A DNA stretch of 64,000 bases, from positions 3,658,001 to 3,722,000 of the forward strand of contig NZ_CP009451.1 in the NCBI RefSeq assembly GCF_000757825.1, given 5' to 3'. The notes under the pieces were generated by a model. That model ran no database searches and was not told the origin of the DNA. It saw only the letters and a list, made by a program, of their open reading frames with translations. This document shows positions 55,657 through 64,000 of this stretch, piece after piece. Made by a program: the position numbers and the translations under genes. Numbering within the stretch: the first letter of the stretch is position 1; each line of letters begins with the position of its first letter. The DNA comes from Cedecea neteri (GTDB taxonomy: Bacteria; Pseudomonadota; Gammaproteobacteria; Enterobacterales; Enterobacteriaceae).

Positions 55657-58600
55657 ATGATGGAAATTCTGCGTGGTTCGCCTGCTCTTTCGGCATTTCG
55701 TATTAACAAACTCCTGGCCCGTTTTAACGATGCTAACCTTCCGGTAAGCGACATTTATGCCGAGTATGTTCATTTTGCCGACCTCGAAGCTCCGCTGAAC
55801 GCTGATGAGCTTGCTCGCCTGCAGCGGCTGTTGAAGTATGGTCCAACTCTCGCAGAACATGCGCCTGAAGGAACCTTGCTGCTGGTCACCCCGCGCCCTG
55901 GCACCATCTCCCCCTGGTCTTCTAAAGCCACCGACATTGCCCACAACTGCGATCTGCCACAGATTAAGCGCCTTGAGCGCGGCGTGGCCTGGTACGTTAC
56001 CGGCAGCACGCTGACCGCCGAACAGCTGCAGGACGTTGCCGCGCTGCTGCACGACCGCATGATGGAGAGTGTGTTTACCTCTCTGAACGATGCGCAGCAG
56101 CTGTTTACCCGGCAGCAGCCCGCTCCGGTGCAGAGCGTTGACCTGCTCGGCAAAGGGCGTAACGCGCTGGTGGAGGCGAATATCCGTCTGGGCCTGGCGC
56201 TGGCGGAAGACGAAATCGACTACCTGCAGGATGCGTTCAGCAAGCTTGGCCGCAACCCGAACGACATCGAACTGTACATGTTTGCTCAGGCGAACTCCGA
56301 ACACTGTCGCCATAAAATCTTTAACGCCGACTGGATTATCGACGGGCAGAAGCAGCCGAAGTCCCTGTTCAAGATGATCAAAAATACCTTCGAGAAAACG
56401 CCGGATTACGTGCTGTCTGCCTATAAAGACAACGCGGCGGTCATGGAAGGTTCAGCCGTGGGGCGCTTCTTCGCCGACCGTGAGGCGGGGCGCTACGACT
56501 TCCATCAGGAAGAGGCGCATATCCTGATGAAGGTTGAAACCCACAACCACCCGACCGCTATCTCCCCGTGGCCGGGTGCAGCAACGGGTTCCGGCGGTGA
56601 AATCCGTGACGAAGGCGCTACCGGGCGCGGTGCCAAGCCAAAAGCTGGCCTGGTCGGTTTCTCCGTTTCCAACCTGCGTATTCCAGGCTTTGAACAGCCG
56701 TGGGAACAGGATTTTGGTAAGCCAGACCGCATCGTTACCGCGCTGGATATCATGACCGAAGGCCCACTGGGCGGGGCGGCATTCAACAACGAATTTGGCC
56801 GTCCGGCGCTGACCGGCTACTTCCGTACCTACGAAGAGCAGGTTAACAGCCACAACGGCGTAGAGCTGCGCGGCTACCACAAACCTATCATGCTCGCCGG
56901 CGGCATCGGTAACATCCGGGCCGACCATGTGCAGAAGGGCGAAATCACCCCAGGCGCTAAGCTGATTGTGCTGGGTGGCCCGGCGATGAACATCGGCCTC
57001 GGCGGCGGTGCAGCGTCGTCTATGGCATCCGGCCAGTCCGATGCCGATTTAGATTTTGCTTCCGTTCAGCGTGATAACCCGGAAATGGAACGCCGCTGTC
57101 AGGAAGTGATCGACCGCTGCTGGCAGATGGGCGAAGACAACCCGATTCTGTTTATCCACGACGTTGGCGCGGGTGGCCTGTCTAACGCCATGCCTGAGCT
57201 GGTCAGCGATGGTGGCCGCGGCGGCCGCTTTGAACTGCGCGACATTCTTAACGACGAGCCGGGCATGAGCCCGCTTGAAGTCTGGTGTAACGAATCCCAG
57301 GAGCGCTACGTGCTGGCCGTTGCGCCAGAGCAGCTGCCGCTGTTTGACGAACTTTGCCGCCGCGAGCGCGCGCCGTATGCGGTGATTGGGGAAGCCACCA
57401 CCGAACAGCACCTGACGCTCAACGACAGCCACTTTGATAATCAGCCTATTGATATGCCGCTGGACGTGCTGCTGGGCAAAACGCCGAAGATGGAGCGTAA
57501 CGTCGAGACGCTGAAAGCCAAAGGTGAAGTCTTCAACAGCAGTGAGATCTCCATTGCCGATGCGGTGAAACGCGTTCTGCATCTGCCGACGGTGGCTGAA
57601 AAAACCTTCCTCGTGACCATCGGCGACCGTACGGTAACCGGTATGGTGTCCCGCGATCAGATGGTTGGCCCGTGGCAGATCCCGGTCGCAAACTGCGCGG
57701 TCACCACCGCCAGCCTGGATAGCTACTACGGCGAAGCGATGTCTATCGGCGAACGTGCGCCAGTTGCGCTGCTGGACTTTGCGGCTTCCGGTCGCCTGGC
57801 CGTAGGCGAAGCATTAACCAACATCGCGGCAACCCAAATCGGTTCCCTGAAGCGCATCAAACTGTCTGCAAACTGGATGGCCGCAGCCGGTCACCCTGGT
57901 GAAGACGCTGGTCTGTATGAAGCGGTTAAGGCCGTTGGCGAAGAGCTTTGTCCGGCGCTGGGGATAACCATCCCGGTTGGCAAAGACTCCATGTCGATGA
58001 AAACCCGCTGGCAGGAAGGTAACGAGCAGCGCGAGATGACTTCTCCGCTGTCGCTGGTGATTACCGCGTTTGCCCGCGTGGAAGACGTGCGTGGCACCGT
58101 GACTCCGCAGCTTGGCACCGAAGATAACGCCCTGCTGCTGATCGATTTAGGCAAAGGCCACAACGCGCTGGGCGCCACCGCGCTGTCTCAGGTTTACCGC
58201 CAGTTGGGTGACAAGCCAGCGGACGTGCGCAGCGTTGAGCAGCTTAAAGGCTTCTGGGACGCGATGCAGGCGCTGGTTGCAGATCGCAAACTGCTGGCCT
58301 GGCACGACCGCTCCGACGGTGGCCTGCTGGTCACCCTGGCGGAAATGGCCTTTACCGGCCACTGCGGCGTGGATGTTGACATCGCAGGCCTCGGCAGCGA
58401 TCGCCTGGCCGCATTGTTTAACGAAGAGCTGGGTGGCGTTATCCAGGTTCGTGCCGAAGATCGTGAGGGCGTCGAGGCGCTGTTGGCCGAACACGGCCTG
58501 GCGGACTGCGTGCATTATCTCGGCAAGGCCGTTGAAGGTGACCGGTTCACCATCAGCGCTGACGGTCATGCGGTGTTCAGCGAAAGTCGTACCACGCTGC

Positions 58601-59544
58601 GTATGTGGTGGGCAGAAACCACCTGGCAGATGCAGCGCCTGCGTGATAACCCGGCCTGTGCCGACGAAGAGCACAACGCGAAGGCTAACGACAACGATCC
58701 TGGCCTTAACGTGAAGCTGAACTTTGATATCAAAGAAGATATTGCCGCGCCGTTCATCGCAACCGGCGCGCGCCCTAAAGTGGCTATCCTGCGCGAGCAG
58801 GGCGTTAACTCCCACGTTGAGATGGCTGCCGCCTTCCACCGTGCTGGCTTTGACGCCATTGACGTTCACATGAGTGACCTGCTGGCGGGCCGCACCGGTC
58901 TGGAAAGTTTCCACACGCTGGTGGCCTGCGGCGGATTCTCTTACGGCGACGTGCTGGGTGCAGGGGAAGGCTGGGCGAAGTCCATCCTGTTCAACGCTCG
59001 CGTGCGCGATGAGTTTGAAACCTTCTTCCATCGCCCGGAAACGCTGGCGCTTGGCGTCTGTAACGGCTGTCAGATGATGTCCAACCTGCGTGAACTGATT
59101 CCAGGCAGTGATTTGTGGCCGCGCTTTGTGCGTAACCAGTCCGATCGCTTTGAAGCGCGCTTCAGCCTGGTTGAAGTGACTTCAAGCCCATCGCTGCTGC
59201 TGCAGGGCATGGCTGGTTCGCATATGCCTATCGCGGTTTCTCACGGTGAAGGTCGCGTGGAAGTCCGTGATGCCGCTCATCTCGCCGCGCTTGAGAGCAA
59301 AGGGCTGGTGGCGCTGCGCTTCGTGGATAACTTCGCGAACGTGACGGAAACCTATCCGGCTAACCCGAACGGTTCACCGAACGGGATAACGGCAGTGAGT
59401 AACGAAAGCGGCCGTGTGACAATCATGATGCCGCACCCTGAGCGTGTGTTCCGCACCGTGAGCAACTCCTGGCACCCGGCAGAGTGGGGCGAAGACAGCC
59501 CGTGGATGCGCATTTTCCGTAACGCGCGTAAACAGCTGGGCTGA
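55657..59544 (+). CDS. purL: PurL, phosphoribosylformylglycinamidine synthase
   Basis: 1295 residues, E. coli length. Converts FGAR to FGAM with ATP and glutamine. N-terminal PurS-like domain, linker, two AIRS-type ATP-binding halves (with [28 protein letters not shown] and [13 protein letters not shown]), and a C-terminal class I glutamine amidotransferase whose nucleophile Cys is in GVCNGCQMM and whose His-Glu are in PHPERVFR. Single gene with PurR-controlled promoter. Confidence 0.98.
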   Translation: MMEILRGSPALSAFRINKLLARFNDANLPVSDIYAEYVHFADLEAPLNADELARLQRLLKYGPTLAEHAPEGTLLLVTPRPGTISPWSSKATDIAHNCDLPQIKRLERGVAWYVTGSTLTAEQLQDVAALLHDRMMESVFTSLNDAQQLFTRQQPAPVQSVDLLGKGRNALVEANIRLGLALAEDEIDYLQDAFSKLGRNPNDIELYMFAQANSEHCRHKIFNADWIIDGQKQPKSLFKMIKNTFEKTPDYVLSAYKDNAAVMEGSAVGRFFADREAGRYDFHQEEAHILMKVETHNHPTAISPWPGAATGSGGEIRDEGATGRGAKPKAGLVGFSVSNLRIPGFEQPWEQDFGKPDRIVTALDIMTEGPLGGAAFNNEFGRPALTGYFRTYEEQVNSHNGVELRGYHKPIMLAGGIGNIRADHVQKGEITPGAKLIVLGGPAMNIGLGGGAASSMASGQSDADLDFASVQRDNPEMERRCQEVIDRCWQMGEDNPILFIHDVGAGGLSNAMPELVSDGGRGGRFELRDILNDEPGMSPLEVWCNESQERYVLAVAPEQLPLFDELCRRERAPYAVIGEATTEQHLTLNDSHFDNQPIDMPLDVLLGKTPKMERNVETLKAKGEVFNSSEISIADAVKRVLHLPTVAEKTFLVTIGDRTVTGMVSRDQMVGPWQIPVANCAVTTASLDSYYGEAMSIGERAPVALLDFAASGRLAVGEALTNIAATQIGSLKRIKLSANWMAAAGHPGEDAGLYEAVKAVGEELCPALGITIPVGKDSMSMKTRWQEGNEQREMTSPLSLVITAFARVEDVRGTVTPQLGTEDNALLLIDLGKGHNALGATALSQVYRQLGDKPADVRSVEQLKGFWDAMQALVADRKLLAWHDRSDGGLLVTLAEMAFTGHCGVDVDIAGLGSDRLAALFNEELGGVIQVRAEDREGVEALLAEHGLADCVHYLGKAVEGDRFTISADGHAVFSESRTTLRMWWAETTWQMQRLRDNPACADEEHNAKANDNDPGLNVKLNFDIKEDIAAPFIATGARPKVAILREQGVNSHVEMAAAFHRAGFDAIDVHMSDLLAGRTGLESFHTLVACGGFSYGDVLGAGEGWAKSILFNARVRDEFETFFHRPETLALGVCNGCQMMSNLRELIPGSDLWPRFVRNQSDRFEARFSLVEVTSSPSLLLQGMAGSHMPIAVSHGEGRVEVRDAAHLAALESKGLVALRFVDNFANVTETYPANPNGSPNGITAVSNESGRVTIMMPHPERVFRTVSNSWHPAEWGEDSPWMRIFRNARKQLG

Positions 59545-59547
59545 TTA

Positions 59548-59652
59548 CCCTCACCCCGCCCTCTCCCTAAAAGGGAGAGGGGGAAAAAAGTTGAAAGGCT
59601 CCGATCCGTTTCCCTCGCCCCTCTGGGGGAGGGCCAGGGTGAGGGGCTTTTT
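59548..59652. repeat. GC-rich palindromic intergenic repeat after purL
   Basis: CCCTCACCCC ... GGGTGAGGGG form the outer arms, with an inner CTCTCCCT-AA-AAGGGAGAG hairpin and a final T-run (CTTTTTT). This kind of extragenic palindrome is common in enterobacteria. It may also terminate purL transcription. Confidence 0.7.
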
Positions 59653-59766
59653 TGTCACTAAATCCCGACACACCCGCCTTTAATGTGTCTCCAAAAGGAG
59701 ACGTTTAAGTCATTGATATTTATTGGTTTGGTGGTTGTTATTAAAGAGTGTTGCAAAATGGCGACA
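59653..59766. promoter_or_regulatory. three GlrR activator sites upstream of glmY
   Basis: TGTC-N10-GACA occurs exactly at 59653-59670, with single mismatches at 59686-59703 (ending GACG) and at 59749-59766 (starting TGTT). E. coli glmY has three GlrR sites of the same pattern upstream of its sigma-54 promoter. Confidence 0.8.
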
Positions 59767-59854
59767 CTAAGAATAAAAAACAGTCACAATATATTCTTTT
59801 CGAAAATCGATTAATATCAATTAAAACAATATGTTAATTTAATTTAGTTAAAGT

Positions 59855-59870
59855 TGGCACGATACCTGCT
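59855..59870 (+). promoter_or_regulatory. sigma-54 promoter of glmY
   Basis: TGGCACG, four bases, CTGCTT, with GG at 59856-59857 and GC at 59868-59869 (11 bases between start points short of -24/-12 consensus by none). Transcription would begin at about 59882. Confidence 0.85.
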
Positions 59871-59881
59871 TAATAACAGCC

Positions 59882-60076
59882 AGTGGCTCATTCAATCTCT
59901 TATGTCAGCGTCTTCTCAGACAGACTACATAAACCGCCGAATGACGCACAAAAAGGTGCCTGCCGTCCAATATTTGATAAATGCCTTCGGGCTTATCATG
60001 CTCCGGGCGAAACGTTGAGTAAGGCACCACCTAATTCCTAAGTAAAGGCAGGGTTTTTGACCCTGCCTTTATTGTT
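59882..60076 (+). ncRNA. glmY: GlmY small RNA
   Basis: The transcript would begin AGTGGCTCATTC and continue TTATGTCAG, as I recall for E. coli GlmY. It ends with a terminator hairpin AAAGGCAGGG/CCCTGCCTTT and T-rich tail at 60043-60076. GlmY mimics GlmZ and sequesters RapZ, so that glmS mRNA is stabilised when glucosamine-6-phosphate is low. Position between purL and glrK, sigma-54 promoter and GlrR sites all agree. Confidence 0.87.
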
Positions 60077-60142
60077 TCTGGCAAACTCATCTTTCCACCA
60101 CGCGCAATCGCGGCTAGCATCGTGTCATACAGGTAATGTGAG

Positions 60143-61579
60143 ATGAAGCTATTGAACCAGTGGCATTTTTTCCCTCGATCTTTGCGCCAGCTTGTCATGA
60201 TGGCCTTCTTATTAGTGCTGGTACCGCTGCTGGTGCTTGCCTGGCAGGCCTGGCAAAGCCTGAACGCGCTAAGCGCCCAGGCCGCGCTGACTAACCGCAC
60301 CACGCTGATTGACGCTCGCCGCAGCGAGGCGATGACCAATATTGCTCTGGAAATGGAGCGCAGCTACCGGCAATACTGCGTGCTGGATGACTCCCGCCTT
60401 GCTCAGCTGTATCAGGGCCAGCGCCAGCGCTATGCTCAAATGCTCGAAGCCCATTCATCTGTTCTACCCGATCCCAGGCTTTATCAATCGCTCAGTCAGT
60501 CATTGAGCGACCTTACCGAACTAAAATGTAAAAACAGCGGGCCAGAAGCCGCGGCGGCGAACCAGCTTGAACAGTTTGCTTCGGCCAATGCCGAAATGGT
60601 TCAGGCGACCAGGACGGTGGTGTTCTCCCGTGGGCAACAGCTACAGCAGGAAATCGCCGAGCGAGGCCAGTTCTTCGGCTGGCAGGCGCTGGTGCTATTT
60701 CTGCTGAGCCTTGGCCTGGTTATCATTTTCACCCGCATGATTATCGGCCCGGTCAAAGGCATTGAACGGATGATCAATCGGCTGGGGGAAGGGCGTACGC
60801 TTGGCAATAGCGAGGTGTTTAAAGGGCCGAGAGAGCTACGCTCCGTGGGGCAGCGCATTGTCTGGCTTAGCGAGCGCCTGGCCTGGCTTGAATCCCAGCG
60901 GCATGAATTTCTCCGCCATCTTTCCCATGAATTAAAAACGCCGCTTGCCAGCATGCGGGAAGGGACGGAACTACTTGCCGATCAGGTTGCCGGGCCGCTG
61001 AATGCCGACCAGAAAGAGGTTGTGGCCATACTCGACAGCAGCAGCCGCCATCTGCAAAGGCTGATTGAACAGCTGCTGGACTACAACCGCAAACTGGCGG
61101 ACGCCGCGGTGACGCTGGAAAAGGTCGAGCTGGCCCCGCTGGTAGAAATGGTTATCTCTGCGCACAGCCTGCCGGCGAGAGCTAAAATGATGCATACCGA
61201 GATTCAGCTAAGCCCGAAAGCCTGCCTGGCAGAAACGACTCTGCTGATGAGCGTGCTGGATAATCTCTACTCCAATGCGGTGCACTATGGCAGTGAATCC
61301 GGTACCATTTATCTCCGTAGTTCGCAGGTTGGCGCGATGTTGCACATTGAGGTCGCGAATACCGGCGAACCGATTCCGGCGACGGAACAAGAGATGATTT
61401 TTGAGCCTTTCTTCCAGGGTAGTCACCAGCGGAAGGGTTCGGTAAAGGGAAGTGGCCTGGGACTGAGTATCGCCAGGGATTGCATTCGACGCATGCACGG
61501 AAAGCTTAGCCTGATTAACGCTAACAGCGCGGAAGTTTGTTTCCGTATCGAATTACCGGTTTTCCCTGAGAATGATTAA
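60143..61579 (+). CDS. glrK: GlrK (QseE), sensor histidine kinase
   Basis: 478 residues (E. coli 475). Two membrane helices (about 14-34 and 170-190) flank a periplasmic sensor domain. HAMP region, HisKA with FLRHLSHELKTPLAS, and HATPase motifs DNLYSNAVHYG and GSGLGLSIARDCI follow. It phosphorylates GlrR in response to envelope conditions. First gene of glrK-qseG-glrR; overlaps qseG. Confidence 0.95.
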   Translation: MKLLNQWHFFPRSLRQLVMMAFLLVLVPLLVLAWQAWQSLNALSAQAALTNRTTLIDARRSEAMTNIALEMERSYRQYCVLDDSRLAQLYQGQRQRYAQMLEAHSSVLPDPRLYQSLSQSLSDLTELKCKNSGPEAAAANQLEQFASANAEMVQATRTVVFSRGQQLQQEIAERGQFFGWQALVLFLLSLGLVIIFTRMIIGPVKGIERMINRLGEGRTLGNSEVFKGPRELRSVGQRIVWLSERLAWLESQRHEFLRHLSHELKTPLASMREGTELLADQVAGPLNADQKEVVAILDSSSRHLQRLIEQLLDYNRKLADAAVTLEKVELAPLVEMVISAHSLPARAKMMHTEIQLSPKACLAETTLLMSVLDNLYSNAVHYGSESGTIYLRSSQVGAMLHIEVANTGEPIPATEQEMIFEPFFQGSHQRKGSVKGSGLGLSIARDCIRRMHGKLSLINANSAEVCFRIELPVFPEND

Positions 61580-62320
61580 AACGATGAAAGTACTTTTATT
61601 GCGTGAGCCACGCCGCGGGGCTTTGCCTCGCCTCATTTGCTGGGTATCCGGCGCACTGGCAGGTGCCGCACTGCTGACGGGCTGCGTGGCCAAAAGCGTT
61701 TCCAGCAGCCTTGACGAGGCCCACAAACCGCATATCCCGGAACAACAAATTCCTGATTACCTGTCCACGGACTGCGCCGAAATATGGGCGCTGACGGGGC
61801 ATGACGTCAGCAGCAATCCACTTTACTGGCTGCGCGGCATGGACTGCGCCCAGCGCCTGCCGCCGGCAGAAGCCAGGGCGGAAGCTCGGCAGTGGCCGGC
61901 AGAAACCTGGCAGGATACGTTCAAGCGCGGCATTTTGCTCTCTACGGCTAAAATTACCCCGACCGAGCGCCGCCGCTACATGACCCAGCTCGACACCATG
62001 ACCCATGAGGTGCCGGTGCAGGTCCGTTCTCTGTTTGAGATTTGGCGCGACGGCCAGTCTTCTTTGCTCAAACTCTCGGATGAGCGCACGCGCTACAGCA
62101 AGCTTCAGCAATCAACCGACGGCGAGCTGGATACGCTGCGCGAGCAGCAGCAGCGCCTGCGCAGCCAGCTTGACCTCACCACGCGCAAGCTGGAAAACCT
62201 TACCGATATTGAACGTCAGCTTTCAAGCCGCAAGCCGGGAAGCAATTTAGTGCCGGACACGCACAGTTCGGACGACAACGATGACGACGCTTCAAACAAA
62301 TCGCAGCCGGAGGCAAAACC

Positions 62321-62324
<4 letters not shown>
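61572..62324 (+). CDS. qseG: QseG, outer-membrane lipoprotein of the GlrK/GlrR system
   Basis: 250 residues from the ATG at 61572, or 246 from 61584; neither has a strong ribosome site. Lipobox LLTGC (near residue 38) after a hydrophobic segment. The body is helical with a predicted coiled coil (QSTDGELDTLREQQQRLRSQLDLTTRKLENLTDIERQL) and a disordered acidic tail. QseG interacts with GlrK. Overlaps genes on both sides by 4-8 bases. Confidence 0.9.

Positions 62325-64000
<1,676 letters not shown>

Overview
The window is a chromosomal segment of a member of the Enterobacteriaceae. Gene order follows the E. coli K-12 chromosome around 58 min almost gene for gene: bamD, rluD, pgeF, clpB, an rRNA operon of the rrnG type (16S, tRNA-Glu, 23S, 5S), kgtP, pssA, patZ, tapT, trxC, yfiF, ung, grcA, eamB, yfiE, srmB, trmN6, nadB, rpoE-rseABC, lepA-lepB-rnc-era-recO-pdxJ-acpS, yfhL, then yfhH, pgpC, tadA, mltF, purL, glmY, glrK-qseG-glrR and glnB. 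Protein divergence from E. coli suggests a related genus (Cedecea, Enterobacter or Kluyvera type). I cannot fix the genus by reading.

The one accessory region is about 16 kb between yfhL and yfhH (about 35.9-51.8 kb). It encodes a complete contractile phage tail: terminator, sheath, tube, frameshifted chaperones, tape measure, baseplate, gp138-type spike with an HRH tip, wedge proteins, fibre and Tfa. It also has a holin/endolysin/Rz/Rz1 lysis cassette and an SOS-type S24 repressor. It has no terminase, portal, capsid, integrase or replication genes. It is therefore best read as an R-type tailocin (phage-tail bacteriocin).

Three features of this tailocin stand out. (1) Its control region copies the left half of the lambda immunity region: paired operators, repressor, a second operator pair, a pL-like promoter, a nut site (boxA plus a boxB that reads as lambda nutR boxB), an RNase III-type hairpin, and a gene for a lambda N-like antiterminator. 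Lysis and tail genes follow N directly, with at least three intrinsic terminators inside the operon, so N antitermination appears to have been rewired to drive the whole killing-particle operon. (2) Where the head genes of the ancestral phage would lie there is a Proteus-type triacylglycerol lipase gene bracketed by intrinsic terminators. (3) The receptor-binding end of the fibre lies in a roughly 1.6-kb invertible segment with crossover sites of the Gin/Hin/Pin type, a silent inverted fibre tip and a truncated Tfa, next to a Pin-like serine invertase.

The host portion is core genome. Regulatory sites readable by eye are a sigma-32 promoter at clpB, rrn P1/P2 with boxA, an FNR box at grcA, a sigma-E promoter at rpoE with the rseD leader ORF, the RNase III leader of rnc, a PurR box at purL, and a sigma-54 promoter with three GlrR sites at the GlmY sRNA gene. 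Host stretches over about 300 bases without a protein gene are 4947-5393 (rrn promoters and leader), 5394-10452 (rRNA operon), 10453-10887 (tandem terminators and kgtP leader), 19607-19925 (FNR-controlled grcA promoter), 36831-37192 (ERIC element, pL, nut, RNase III hairpin) and 59545-60142 (GC-rich palindrome, GlrR sites, glmY).
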